Shown here in pieces: positions 1 through 11,560 of a stretch of 54,248 bases of DNA. The first letter of the stretch is position 1; every line of letters starts with the position of its first letter. Below the pieces are notes generated by a model, which was not told where the DNA came from, made no database searches, and saw only the letters and a program-made list of their open reading frames with translations. A program made the translations under genes and the position numbers. Source of the stretch: Deinococcus aquatilis DSM 23025 (GTDB lineage: Bacteria; Deinococcota; Deinococci; Deinococcales; Deinococcaceae); contig NZ_KB899728.1 in NCBI RefSeq assembly GCF_000378445.1, forward strand, positions 1 through 54,248, written 5' to 3'.

Positions 1-209
1 GTTCATGGCTCTGAGCGTATCGAGCGCGTGAAACAACGAAAAGAGCACCACGCCGCAGGGTGTGGAACCTGCGACATCAAGAGGCCCACGACCATCCAAG
101 CCATCGTCAGAGCGTGTCGGCGGTCCCGCCATGGGGCTGACCGGAGCAGATCGAAGACCCGGCTGAATAGAATGACGGCGTCCCCATCGGTGCGTTGTTC
201 TTGTGTCAT
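1..209 (-). pseudogene. IS4-type transposase N-terminus, frameshifted and cut by window edge
   Basis: Reading leftward from an ATG at 209, the first about 55 codons resemble the N-terminus of IS4-type transposases common in Deinococcus (a stretch ALTMAWMVVGLLMSQVPHPA). The frame then ends at a TGA at 3-5. The neighbouring frame over the last 50 bases reads FVVSRARYAQSHE, the expected continuation of this family, so a one-base frameshift lies near 38-50, by a run of four A (39-42, plus strand). It is either a decayed copy or a frameshift element; the rest of the gene lies outside the window. Family call is from memory of motif style, not a search. Confidence 0.6.
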
Positions 210-219
210 CGCAGCTCAA

Positions 220-241
220 GAATGCCCCGACGGGGGCATTC
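220..241. repeat. Inverted repeat next to the IS4-type remnant
   Basis: A near-perfect palindrome, GAATGCCCC then a 3-4 base loop then GGGGCATTC, sits just upstream of the transposase start. It may be the subterminal hairpin of the insertion sequence. No T-run follows, so it is not a convincing terminator. Confidence 0.5.
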
Positions 242-355
242 TCATCTGTTTTGTCAGTCCCTCAGCGGACTTGCTCTGATTCCCGAACATCCGGGAAAGC
301 GCCGGATATTCGTCCATCGCCGCCAGCCCGTACTTTTTGCCACTCGCTCTGCTCG

Positions 356-375
356 GATGATTCTCACGAATCATC
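356..375. repeat. Perfect 8-bp palindrome with 4-base loop downstream of accC
   Basis: GATGATTC-TCAC-GAATCATC lies 12 bases beyond the accC stop codon. It could end or stabilise the accB-accC transcript, but no T-run follows on either strand. The rest of 242-355 shows nothing I can name. Confidence 0.45.
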
Positions 376-386
376 GCAATTTGGCA

Positions 387-1724
<1,338 letters not shown>

Positions 1725-1748
1725 GTTGCCTCCGAGAAGATCAGCATC

Positions 1749-1792
1749 GTGGAGCGTAGAAAGACCGTTGTTGACCCCGGTCTACGCTCCAC
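1749..1792. repeat. Palindromic repeat between accB and accC
   Basis: Perfect 12-bp arms (GTGGAGCGTAGA at 1749-1760 and its complement at 1781-1792) enclose a 20-base loop. An alternative inner pairing AGACCG/CGGTCT (1762-1767 with 1779-1784) overlaps the right arm. No T-run, so it is better read as an intercistronic REP-like or mRNA-processing element than a terminator. Confidence 0.7.
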
Positions 1793-1816
1793 AATCCACG
1801 ATCCCTTGTTGCTTGT

Positions 1817-2380
1817 TTATTCGATAATGAACAGCGTCTGGCCGTATTCCACCGGATCGGCGTTCTTGACCAGAATTTCTCGCACCACACCGCCCGTTTC
1901 GGCCTCGATCTCATTCATCAGTTTCATGGCTTCGATGATGCACAGCACCCGCCCGGCGCTCACGCTGTCGCCAATTTTGACGAACGGCGCGGCGTCGGGG
2001 CTGCTGGACGCATAGAACGTGCCCACAATCGGAGCCTTCACGGGTGTTCCGGCGCTGGCGGCCTTGGCGGGGGCAGCGGGCGTTTCTGGCGTGGCAGGAG
2101 CGGCGGGCGCAGAGGCAGCAGGGGCCACTTCTGCGGGCGCGGCTGGCCCACTGGGTGTGCTGGCACTGGGTGCAGGAGCAAAGGCCGCTGGCTGGGGCGC
2201 AGCGGGGCCACTGGAACCGTTTGGACTGGAGAAGTTGGCGCTGGGGGCAAAGGCGGGGCCGCCCATCGCCTGCGGGCCGCGTTTGAGGTCAAGGGCAAAG
2301 CTGCCGGTCTTCAGGCTGAATTCACGGACATCGGCGGCGCTCAGGGCGTCAAGGATTCGTTTGAGGTCTTCTGGGTTCAT
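1817..2380 (-). CDS. accB: Biotin carboxyl carrier protein of acetyl-CoA carboxylase
   Basis: Carries the biotin that AccC carboxylates and the carboxyltransferase uses. 187 residues: N-terminal helix region ([18 protein letters not shown]), a long Ala/Pro-rich flexible linker (about 40-110), then the C-terminal biotinyl domain with the biotinylation motif EAMKLMNE, target lysine K153. The linker is typical of BCCPs. The ATG at 2380 follows AGGAGG at suitable distance. First gene of the accB-accC pair. Confidence 0.97.
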   Translation of the reverse strand: MNPEDLKRILDALSAADVREFSLKTGSFALDLKRGPQAMGGPAFAPSANFSSPNGSSGPAAPQPAAFAPAPSASTPSGPAAPAEVAPAASAPAAPATPETPAAPAKAASAGTPVKAPIVGTFYASSSPDAAPFVKIGDSVSAGRVLCIIEAMKLMNEIEAETGGVVREILVKNADPVEYGQTLFIIE

Positions 2381-2551
2381 GGCCCCTCCTGTGGTGCGGG
2401 TTAAGTCTACGAAGTGAAACGGAATGAAACGTCGCCGCTCATCATGCCGCGCAAACGGTGAGAGGACAGCAGGGATCAGGCAAAAGGCGGATTGTCTGCA
2501 CTGAGTCTAACCACAAACACCGACCTTTTAGGCCGATGCAAACGCCGGTAC

Positions 2552-2582
2552 AAAAAAGCCGCCCCACGTCATGCAGGGCGGT
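2552..2582 (-). terminator. Rho-independent terminator after efp
   Basis: On the minus strand a GCCGCCC/GGGCGGT stem is followed directly by TTTTTT, 39 bases after the efp stop codon, separating efp from accB. Confidence 0.85.
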
Positions 2583-2620
2583 TCTTCAGTGCTCTTGGGG
2601 CACAGGGGCTGGGGAAATTC

Positions 2621-3178
2621 TCAGGCGCGGCTGAGGTATTCGCCCGTCCGGGTGTCCACCTTGACGCTGGTTTCCTGCTCCACGAACAGGGGCACCTGCA
2701 CGATCGCGCCGGTTTCCAGCGTGGCGGGCTTGGTGCCGCCCGAAACGGTGTCGCCGCGTACGCCGGGGTCGGTCTGCGTGATCTTCAGGACCACCATGTT
2801 GGGCAGGGTGATCTTCAGGGCCTTGTCGCCGTAGACCTGCACTTCCACGTCGGTGTTTTCCTTCATGAACTTGGCGGCGTCGCCCACCAGGGTGGGGGGC
2901 AGGCTGACCTGGTCGTAGGTGTCCATGTCCATGAACATGAAGTCGTCGCCGTCGCGGTAGAGGTACTGCATCTTCTTGCCTTCAACGAAAATGTCCTGCA
3001 ACTTTTCGCCGCTGTTGAAGGTGCGGTCCACGATGCTGCCCGTTTCCATGTTGCGGAACTTGGTGACGACTTTCGCGCCGCCGCGTCCCATCTTCAGGTG
3101 AGAGTAATCGAGGCATTCCCACAGGCCGCCGTCCATTTCCACTTTGGTGCCGTTTCTCAGTTCCGTTACGCTGATCAT
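2621..3178 (-). CDS. efp: Translation elongation factor P
   Basis: Binds ribosomes stalled at consecutive prolines and promotes peptide-bond formation. 185 residues, the standard EF-P length, with the three-domain pattern and the C-terminal signature GVRGDTVSGGTKPATLETGA. The functional loop reads LKMGRGGAK with R32 at the tip, as in Thermus EF-P, rather than the K34 of E. coli. Start: an upstream in-frame ATG exists at 3211, but the ATG at 3178 has AAGGAG at proper spacing and gives the usual N-terminus MISVTELRNG. Several proteins here are rich in proline runs (AccB, the TonB-like protein), plausible EF-P clients. Confidence 0.96.
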   Translation of the reverse strand: MISVTELRNGTKVEMDGGLWECLDYSHLKMGRGGAKVVTKFRNMETGSIVDRTFNSGEKLQDIFVEGKKMQYLYRDGDDFMFMDMDTYDQVSLPPTLVGDAAKFMKENTDVEVQVYGDKALKITLPNMVVLKITQTDPGVRGDTVSGGTKPATLETGAIVQVPLFVEQETSVKVDTRTGEYLSRA

Positions 3179-3296
3179 GTTGGTTCTCCTTGTGCGGGCC
3201 GGGGCCGCCACTGGGCCTGTGTTCTAGACCCATTCTCTGGGCGCGTTGCCACCGGGTTGGGGCGGCAATGCGGGGGGCCTCGCGGCAACAGGAACG

Positions 3297-3305
3297 ATTC
3301 TAGCA
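3297..3305 (-). promoter_or_regulatory. Probable extended -10 promoter of efp
   Basis: On the minus strand TGC-TAGAAT fits an extended -10 box, about 120 bases before the efp start. No good -35 is seen. Confidence 0.4.
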
Positions 3306-3402
3306 GAGGGCTGCGTGTTCTGAGCAGCGGTGATCCTGCATTCCCGGCCACCCTTCATCACCGGTGTCCTGATTAGCCCTTCCCCCCATCCCCCAGTTTT
3401 GC

Positions 3403-3408
3403 TACACT
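3403..3408 (+). promoter_or_regulatory. Candidate -10 box for rplY
   Basis: TACACT in the context GCTACACTGTC, the same box found before several genes here, about 108 bases before the rplY start. The -35 region is C-rich and unconvincing. The leader 3415-3516 may hold ribosomal-protein feedback structure, but I see no clear fold. Nothing else is recognised in the 338-base gap 3179-3516. Confidence 0.4.
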
Positions 3409-3516
3409 GTCACGGTTGCTTGACGCCCGCCCCCGCGCCCCGACGCTTTTAAGCTTTGGGTACGGAAGAGAGCGAGGCGGCCAGACGAGAGACACCCCCA
3501 AGGAGAGTCACCCAGC

Positions 3517-4212
<696 letters not shown>

Positions 4213-4253
4213 GCTTCAGCCGCCTCAACTCCAACAGCTCAGCCAACGCTTTA

Positions 4254-4298
4254 AACAGAGCCGGGACGCCCCACACGGGTGTTCCGGCTCTGTTCTTT
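4254..4298 (+). terminator. Rho-independent terminator of rplY
   Basis: A 14-base stem AACAGAGCCGG.../...CCGGCTCTGTT (4254-4267 with 4281-4294, one G-T pair) is followed by a short T-rich stretch. Confidence 0.8.
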
Positions 4299-4412
4299 GC
4301 TGAATCGGACCGACCGGGGCAGATGACTGCCTGTGCGGATGCGTGGGGGATGGTAGCGTGAACAGACCACTCCTGTTGCCCTTTCGCCTTCCGCTCCCTC
4401 CGAGGTTGCCGC

Positions 4413-5921
4413 ATGATGCAGACTGTTTCACCATCCACTCCGGTGCAGGCTCCGGCACAAGACTTTACCTACGACCTGCTGGTGATCGGCTCTGGCCCCG
4501 GCGGACAGCGTGCGGCGATTCAGGCCGCCAAACTGGGCAAGAAAGTCGCGGTGGTCGAACGGAAGTCGGTGGTGGGCGGCGTGTGCATCAATACGGGCAC
4601 GATTCCCTCCAAGACCTTCCGGGAAGCCATCATGCACCTCAGCGGCTACAACCAGCGCGGCCTGTATGGGTCGTCCTATTCGGTCAAAGACGACATCACC
4701 GTGCAGGATTTGCTGCTCAGAACCAGCAGCGTGATGGCGCACGAACTGGATGTGGTACGCCACCAACTGCACCGCAACCGAATCGAAACCATCAACGCCG
4801 AGGCGTCTTTTATGGGGCCAAACACGGTCAGGCTGCGGGATGTGCGCGGGCAAGGAGATGCCTGGCGCGACGTGACCGCCCGCACCATCGTCATAGCTGT
4901 AGGCACCAGGGCTGCCCGTGACCGAAATATTCCTTTTGACGGCAAGCGCATCATCATCAGCGACGATATTCTGGATTTGCAGAACCTGCCGCGCACCGTC
5001 ACCGTGATCGGCGGCGGCGTGATCGGCTGCGAATACGCCAGCATGTTTGCCGCGCTGGGCGTGCGCGTCACCCTGATAGACAAGCGCCCACGCCTGCTGG
5101 AATTCGTGGACTTTGAAATCACAGATGTACTGGCCTACCAGATGCGCCAGAACCGCATGACTCTGCGGCTGGGCGAGGCTGTCAAGTCGGTGGAGCAGGT
5201 CACCGACCATCTGGGCCAGCGCGTGCGCGTCACGCTTGCCAGCGGTAAAGAGATCGTCAGCGATATGGTGCTTTATTCCATCGGGCGGGTGGGAGCCACC
5301 GACAAGCTGAATCTGGATGCAGCGGGCCTCAGCGCCGATGAGCGTGGCCGAATTGCCGTGAACGAGCACTATCAGACGGCAGTGCCTCACATCTACGCGG
5401 TGGGCGACGTGATCGGCTTTCCCTCCCTGGCAAGTGTGAGCATGGAACAGGGCAGACTGGCGACCTGCCACGCCTTCGGCGTTCCGACCCAGAGCGTGCC
5501 CGAGTTGTTCCCATACGGCATCTACACCATTCCCGAAATCAGTACGGTGGGCAAAAACGAGGAGGAATTGACGGCGGCGGGCGTGCCCTACGAAATTGGC
5601 AAGGCCCAGTACCGTGAAATCGCACGCGGCCAGATCATCGGTGACGAACAGGGCACGCTCAAACTGATCTTCCACCTCGAAACCCGCGAACTGCTGGGCG
5701 TGCATATCATCGGCACAGGCGCAAGCGAACTGATCCACATTGGTCAGGCGGTCATGGCTTTCGGCGGCACCGTGGATTACTTTGTCAACACGGTCTTCAA
5801 TTACCCCACCTTGGCAGAATGCTACAAAACAGCGGCGTTTGATGGCATTAACCGGCTGGGCAGTGTTCCGGCGCTGGAGCCGAAGCTGGAACCGGCTGCC
5901 GCTGTGGGCGAAGTGGTGTAG
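4413..5921 (+). CDS. sthA: Soluble pyridine nucleotide transhydrogenase (Si-specific)
   Basis: FAD enzyme of the disulfide-reductase fold that equilibrates NADPH and NAD. 502 residues. FAD-binding GSGPGGQRAA at 26-35; the position of the redox disulfide reads GGVCINTGTIPSKTFREA, so only one cysteine (C58) is present and the second is replaced by Thr, as in SthA and unlike lipoamide dehydrogenase; second dinucleotide fold VIGGGVIGCEYAS at 198-210; FAD-binding YAVGDVIG further on; C-terminal dimerisation domain. About 18 residues precede the fold. Upstream in-frame alternatives for the start are weak. It stands alone between two terminators. Confidence 0.92.
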   Translation: MMQTVSPSTPVQAPAQDFTYDLLVIGSGPGGQRAAIQAAKLGKKVAVVERKSVVGGVCINTGTIPSKTFREAIMHLSGYNQRGLYGSSYSVKDDITVQDLLLRTSSVMAHELDVVRHQLHRNRIETINAEASFMGPNTVRLRDVRGQGDAWRDVTARTIVIAVGTRAARDRNIPFDGKRIIISDDILDLQNLPRTVTVIGGGVIGCEYASMFAALGVRVTLIDKRPRLLEFVDFEITDVLAYQMRQNRMTLRLGEAVKSVEQVTDHLGQRVRVTLASGKEIVSDMVLYSIGRVGATDKLNLDAAGLSADERGRIAVNEHYQTAVPHIYAVGDVIGFPSLASVSMEQGRLATCHAFGVPTQSVPELFPYGIYTIPEISTVGKNEEELTAAGVPYEIGKAQYREIARGQIIGDEQGTLKLIFHLETRELLGVHIIGTGASELIHIGQAVMAFGGTVDYFVNTVFNYPTLAECYKTAAFDGINRLGSVPALEPKLEPAAAVGEVV

Positions 5922-5950
5922 TCGCAAGGCGAAACAAGCAAAACACAGAT

Positions 5951-5985
5951 AAGTGGCCTGCTCCAAGCTAGGGAGCAGGCCACTT
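5951..5985. terminator. Bidirectional terminator between sthA and sufD
   Basis: Perfect 14-bp stem AAGTGGCCTGCTCC with its complement around a 6-base loop, lying between the convergent sthA and sufD genes. Short T-stretches on both sides suit use in both directions. Confidence 0.8.
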
Positions 5986-6005
5986 TGGTCAGTCTGAACG
6001 GAACT

Positions 6006-7364
6006 TTAGGCTGCGCCGACCTTCTTGGCGATGATGCCTTCGATGTAGGCCACCACGCTCTTGAGGGGCACACGGGTCAGCACGTCTTCCAGAAAGGCCG
6101 TGACGAGCATCTTTTCGGCCAGTTCCCGGCTAATTCCGCGTGAACGCAGGAAGAACAGCTGCTCCTGATCCACAGGCCCGGTGGTGCTGCCGTGAGAGCA
6201 GCGCACATCGTTGGCGTTGATCTCCAGTTGCGGCACGCTGTAATTGCGGGCGTCGCTGGACAGCATCAGGGTACGGTGCTTCTGGTACGCGTCCGTCTTC
6301 TGCGCGTGCAGGTCCACCTTGATCATGCCGCTGAACACGCCCACCGAGGAATCGTCACCCACGCCCTTGTAGAGCAGGTCGCTGTGCGCATTGGCGGCGG
6401 CGTGGTGCTGCAGGGTGTAGTGGTCGAAGTGCTGATCGTCGTTGGCAAAGTACAGCGCCAGCATCTCAGAATCGCTGCCCTGACCGCGCAGATAGCTCTG
6501 CATTTCGGTGCGGCTCAGGGTTCCGCCCATCGTCACGACGAGGCTGTTGAGCGTGGCATCTTTGCCCACGTCGCCGCGCTGTCGCTGGATGTGCGTGACG
6601 CCTTTGCCCCAGTTCTGAATAGAGACGTAGCGAAGGCGTGCGCCGTCCTTCACGACCAGTTCTACCGCGCCGATGGCGTAGGTTCCCGGCAGGTCTTCGC
6701 TGTCCTGCTCGTCGATAAAGGTCACGCTGCTGTTGGCTTCGGCCACCACGAGGGTACGGGTCGCCGTGTAGGTTCCAGCCTCGCTCATCACGCGGAAGGA
6801 GCCGAGCGGCAATTCCACTTCTACGCCGCGTGGCACGTACACGAACGCACCGTTTGTCCACAGGGCCGCCGCCAGCGCACTGAATTTGCCTTCACTGGGA
6901 TCGGGTGACTTGCTGGGCGTGGTGCCGGGGGCAGCAATGGTGGTGTCGTCGGGCACTTCGGCAGGCACCACGCTGTAGAGGTACTGCTGCACCTTGTCGG
7001 GGTACTGTTCCACGGCGGTCTTCAGATCGGTGAAGATCACGCCTTTCGCGCTCAACTCGGCGGGCAGCTCGGTGCGGTACACCACGTCCGGGCCGTCCAG
7101 CACAAGGAACGCGCCCACATCGGTTCCGTTCAGCCGCTCCTGCACGCTGGCAGGCAACGAGGCGACATCGGCCACGCGCTCACGCTTTCCGTGAGGCCGG
7201 AGTTCGGCAAAATCGACGCTGACCTGCGTGTATTTCCACGCTTCCACGCCTTCATGCGGCACTTCCAGCGTATTGAAGAGGTCCAGGCTTTCGCGGCGCT
7301 TGGTGGTCAGCCACTCGGGGCCGCCCGCTGCAAGCAGTTCGGTGGTAAAGGGGGTTTGGGTCAT
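6006..7364 (-). CDS. sufD: Fe-S cluster assembly protein SufD
   Basis: Scaffold partner of SufB in the SufBC2D complex. 452 residues. The N-terminus (WLTTKRRESLDLFNTLEVP) and the beta-helix core with SNCTTGP-like C-terminal motif (here CSHGSTTGPVDQEQLFFLRSRG) are typical of SufD. The C-terminal helical part (LTRVPLKSVVAYIEGIIAKKVG) matches the SufB/SufD family. The ATG follows CAGGAGG. It is the last gene of the suf operon, separated from sufB by two unrelated genes, and ends at a bidirectional terminator. Confidence 0.95.
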   Translation of the reverse strand: MTQTPFTTELLAAGGPEWLTTKRRESLDLFNTLEVPHEGVEAWKYTQVSVDFAELRPHGKRERVADVASLPASVQERLNGTDVGAFLVLDGPDVVYRTELPAELSAKGVIFTDLKTAVEQYPDKVQQYLYSVVPAEVPDDTTIAAPGTTPSKSPDPSEGKFSALAAALWTNGAFVYVPRGVEVELPLGSFRVMSEAGTYTATRTLVVAEANSSVTFIDEQDSEDLPGTYAIGAVELVVKDGARLRYVSIQNWGKGVTHIQRQRGDVGKDATLNSLVVTMGGTLSRTEMQSYLRGQGSDSEMLALYFANDDQHFDHYTLQHHAAANAHSDLLYKGVGDDSSVGVFSGMIKVDLHAQKTDAYQKHRTLMLSSDARNYSVPQLEINANDVRCSHGSTTGPVDQEQLFFLRSRGISRELAEKMLVTAFLEDVLTRVPLKSVVAYIEGIIAKKVGAA

Positions 7365-7421
7365 TGATCCTCCTGTGAAGCAGCCCTATCAGCCGGAAAA
7401 GGCCTGAAGGAGCCTACTGAA

Positions 7422-7778
7422 TTAGCCTAGAAACGATTCGACTTCGACGATGACGCCGAAAGGTGTATTGAAGTAGAAGGTCAGGCGTCCGTGATTTTCA
7501 TTGGGGCCGGGAATCTGGTAGCCGCCCGCCGTGAGTTCGGCGTGAATGGCCCGCACCTGCTCGGGCGTGTCTTGCAGAAAGCCGATATGGAAGACTTTCG
7601 GGTACGACACATCCTTACTTTTAAAGACAGAGATCAGAGAACCACCGTCATCGTGCATGAACGTCATATTGTCGTTGCGGGGCATGCCTTCTGCCTGCTT
7701 AAGGCCAAAGTAACGCTCAAAGATTTCTACGGCTACGGGCACATCTGTTACGCCTAAATTGATGTGATTTAGTTTCAA
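7422..7778 (-). CDS. VOC (glyoxalase/dioxygenase superfamily) protein
   Basis: 118 residues forming a single vicinal-oxygen-chelate unit of two beta-alpha-beta3 modules: LNHINLGVTDVPVAVEIFERYFG (3-25) and FHIGFLQDTPEQVRAIHAEL (63-82), ending in FNTPFGVIVEVESF. Metal-ligand candidates are H5, H64 and E112/E114. The substrate cannot be told. The start is TTG at 7778 with GGAG six bases upstream; no closer ATG is in frame. It lies between the small membrane-protein gene and sufD, inside the suf operon, and its GC is lower than the suf genes, suggesting it was inserted. Confidence 0.88.
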   Translation of the reverse strand: MKLNHINLGVTDVPVAVEIFERYFGLKQAEGMPRNDNMTFMHDDGGSLISVFKSKDVSYPKVFHIGFLQDTPEQVRAIHAELTAGGYQIPGPNENHGRLTFYFNTPFGVIVEVESFLG

Positions 7779-7820
7779 GTGGACTCCTAAATCTTCTGTT
7801 TCTGAATAGAGCGTCTTCTT

Positions 7821-8280
7821 TCATGTCGAACCCGGTGGCAATACTTTTCTTTGATCCGCACAGCGTTTTCCGGTATTCACCTTAATGTCAGCGTTCCTGG
7901 CCGTGTCGTAAGGTGTTTGGGTTGCTCTGGCTTGTTCACAACTCAGATCAGGATTCTTAAGCTGTGCTTTGGCGTCATCGGCTGAACCAAAAGCAATACA
8001 GTGATTGAACAGACCCTCGTAATACAGCGTGTAATCAAAGGCCCGAATACAAGATTTGACAGCTCGTGTAGGATTCTCGCGGGCCTTCGTTACGAAATAG
8101 ATATCTCTGGAGCCTAGTTGTTTCTCGTTGACCCAGACAATCTGATGCGTGAGCCGAAAGCCCCACGTTCGCCAACCATTAATATCGGTTGTGCCCCACA
8201 GATAAAACCAGAGCAGTGCAATCCCCACAACAAGAAGGCCAAACATCCAGCCCAAAAACCGGATGAATGGCCTGACTGCT

Positions 8281-8288
<8 letters not shown>
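7821..8288 (-). CDS. Hypothetical single-pass membrane protein inside the suf operon
   Basis: 155 residues. One transmembrane helix near the N-terminus (about 10-31, LGWMFGLLVVGIALLWFYLW) followed by a soluble part of about 120 residues with four cysteines (RAVKSCIRAFDYTLYYEG, FNHCIAFG, LSCEQARA, GKRCADQR). No family recognised. The ATG (8286-8288) overlaps the last codons of sufB by 8 bases, so translation is probably coupled to sufB. Its base composition is distinctly more AT-rich than sufB and sufD, pointing to acquired DNA. A link to Fe-S assembly is only suggested by position. Confidence 0.8.
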
Positions 8289-9687
<1,399 letters not shown>

Positions 9688-9707
9688 GGTGACTCCTTAA
9701 AGCTCAG

Positions 9708-9718
9708 TCCTTCTTGAG
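9708..9718 (-). promoter_or_regulatory. Repeated 11-mer upstream of sufB (possible operator)
   Basis: TCCTTCTTGAG (plus-strand reading) occurs here, 20 bases before the sufB start, and again at 10650-10660 upstream of sufC. The shared word in front of two suf genes may be a regulator site; this is inference. Confidence 0.3.
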
Positions 9719-9797
9719 TGCTGTGGGCCTCTGATAGACAGGAATCTTTGCGCCCCGCAGAGGTTGCTGAGACGCTTTTCACCTGTCCAGCAACTGC

Positions 9798-10583
9798 TTA
9801 CGCCAACGCCAACTCTTTGACCCAGTCGTAGCCTTCGCTGTCCAGCTTCTTGGCGAGTTCGGGGCCGCCCGACTGCACGACTTTGCCGTCTACGATGATG
9901 TGAACGCGGTCAGGCACGATGTAGTCCAGCAGGCGCTGGTAGTGGGTGATGATCAGACCGCCGAGGTTTGCGCCGCGCATGGAGTTCACGCCTTTGGCGA
10001 CGATCTTGAGCGCGTCCACATCGAGGCCCGAATCGGTTTCGTCCATGATGATGTAGGTCGGTTCCAGCATCAGCATCTGCAAAATTTCGTTGCGCTTCTT
10101 CTCGCCGCCGGAAAAGCCCGCGTTCAGGTAGCGTTCCACGATGCTTTCGTCCCATTCCAGCACCTTCAGGGCGGCCAGCAGCTTGCCGTAGAACTCGCTG
10201 AAGCTCACTTCTTCGCCCTCGGCCTTGCGGGCCTGCATGGCAAGACGCAGGAAGTTGGCGATGGTGACGCCCGGAATTTCGACGGGGTACTGGAAGGCCA
10301 AAAAGACGCCGAGGCGGGCGCGTTCGTCGGGTTCCATCTCCAGAATATTCTGGCCGTCCACCAGCACTTCGCCTTCAGTCACGGTGTATTCGGGGTCGCC
10401 CACGATCACCTTGGCAAGCGTGCTTTTGCCGTTGCCGTTCGGCCCCATCACGGCGTGCAGCTCACCGCGGGGAATGGTCAGGTTGATGCCCTTCAGGATG
10501 GGCATGTCGCCCACAGAGGCGTGAAGGTTGCGAATTTCGATCTGGTAGGGGGCCGTCTGAACGGGGCTGCTCTGGTCGGTCAT
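9798..10583 (-). CDS. sufC: Fe-S cluster assembly ATPase SufC
   Basis: ABC-type ATPase that drives conformational change in SufBD during cluster assembly; not a transporter. 261 residues. Walker [10 protein letters not shown] at 47-55, signature [10 protein letters not shown] at 157-166 (the SufC form, with KKRNE), Walker B YIIMDE at 177-182 followed by the D-loop SGLDVDAL, and the switch histidine in [13 protein letters not shown]. The ATG follows AAGGAG. It is the first gene of the operon sufC-sufB-(two inserts)-sufD. Confidence 0.97.
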   Translation of the reverse strand: MTDQSSPVQTAPYQIEIRNLHASVGDMPILKGINLTIPRGELHAVMGPNGNGKSTLAKVIVGDPEYTVTEGEVLVDGQNILEMEPDERARLGVFLAFQYPVEIPGVTIANFLRLAMQARKAEGEEVSFSEFYGKLLAALKVLEWDESIVERYLNAGFSGGEKKRNEILQMLMLEPTYIIMDETDSGLDVDALKIVAKGVNSMRGANLGGLIITHYQRLLDYIVPDRVHIIVDGKVVQSGGPELAKKLDSEGYDWVKELALA

Positions 10584-10641
10584 GAATCTCCTTGTCGCTG
10601 CGGTGGGGCAGCGGTGCGGCTGGAAGCTGCGCGGCTTGAAT

Positions 10642-10715
10642 TTGAGAAATCCTTCTTGAGAATGATTCCTACTTACTGGCCCATTCTACCCGCAGAACGG
10701 TCTTAAAGTCGAGTG
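10642..10715 (-). promoter_or_regulatory. suf operon control region
   Basis: Between divergent sufC and the exbB-like gene. On the minus strand a TAGAAT box (plus-strand ATTCTA about 10683-10688) is a likely -10. Just downstream lie two direct repeats TTGAGAAA (10642-10649) and TTGAGAAT (10656-10663), the latter running into ATGATTCC, loosely like half of an iron-responsive Fur-type box. A repressor site here is possible but unproved. Confidence 0.35.
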
Positions 10716-10846
10716 GTTTGGTATGGATTTGCGGCCCTTAACCGGGCAACGGCCAAGGCGTTTCTTCATCAGTCAGCCGGGCTTCATGAGTGCGCCGCAC
10801 AGCATTTTCACGCTTGCCACGCGGGCATGTGTTAACCGTGAAAGGA

Positions 10847-11560
10847 ATGAATGCCTTTGATCTCGCCCGCTCTGCCGGGCCGCTGCTGTGGGTGCTGCTG
10901 GCCCTCTCGATTTACGTCGTTTATCTGGCTGCTGCACGGGCGCAGGCATTGGCACGGCTGGGGCGCGACGCCTCGGCCCTGATCGAGCGTGCCCGCGCCG
11001 TCACTGCCGAAAGTGGGCCAGCCGCAGCCCTGGCCGAAGTAGACCGGGCCACCGACTTGCAGGCCAGCCCCGCCGCCCATGTGCTCCGGGCGGGCCTGCT
11101 CCGCGCAGACCGGGGGCCGGACGCCAGCCTCGCCGCCATGAACGCCACCCTATTGGCCGAAGATGCGCGGCTGTACGCGGGCCTGAGTGCGCTGGGCACG
11201 GCGGCTCAGGTGGCCCCGCTGCTGGGGTTGCTGGGTACGGTCATCGGGATGGTGCGCTCGTTTCTGGTGTTCAGCAGTACGGCTGCGCCCACGCCCGCGC
11301 AACTCGCCACCGGCATCAGTGAGGCGCTGATCAATACGGCGGGCGGCCTGATCGTGGCTATTCTGGCGTATGTGGCCCGCAATGCCCTGCGTGCCCGCGC
11401 CGACCGGATCGCGGTGCAGGCCGAGCGGGTGCGCGAAGAGCTGCCCTCGTGGTTGTCGCGTCCATTGGCGGTGGGAAGCAACTTCCGGAGTGCCTCTGAC
11501 GCCATGCCCGAAGTCGCTCTCTCGTTCGACGCGGTTCCGGCAAGCACGGTACGGGGATGA
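10847..11560 (+). CDS. ExbB/TolQ/MotA-family proton channel protein
   Basis: Inner-membrane proton-channel subunit that pairs with an ExbD/TolR protein. 237 residues from this ATG. One N-terminal membrane helix (about 10-28), a cytoplasmic region with charged residues (40-115), then two membrane helices: AAQVAPLLGLLGTVIGMVRS (120s-140s, the family signature with G-T-V-I-G-M) and AGGLIVAILAYVARN. Start is uncertain: GTG codons at 10829 and 10838 are also in frame and the purine-rich AAAGGA touches the ATG. Its stop overlaps the next start as ATGA, so exbB and exbD are translationally coupled. Confidence 0.9.
   Translation: MNAFDLARSAGPLLWVLLALSIYVVYLAAARAQALARLGRDASALIERARAVTAESGPAAALAEVDRATDLQASPAAHVLRAGLLRADRGPDASLAAMNATLLAEDARLYAGLSALGTAAQVAPLLGLLGTVIGMVRSFLVFSSTAAPTPAQLATGISEALINTAGGLIVAILAYVARNALRARADRIAVQAERVREELPSWLSRPLAVGSNFRSASDAMPEVALSFDAVPASTVRG

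Noticed and set aside
4413..5921. Dihydrolipoamide dehydrogenase or glutathione reductase
   Set aside because: The second redox cysteine is missing (CINTGT), which fits SthA and not a disulfide reductase.
10655..10673. Fur box upstream of sufC
   Set aside because: Only one half resembles the consensus; kept as part of a tentative control region instead of a named site.
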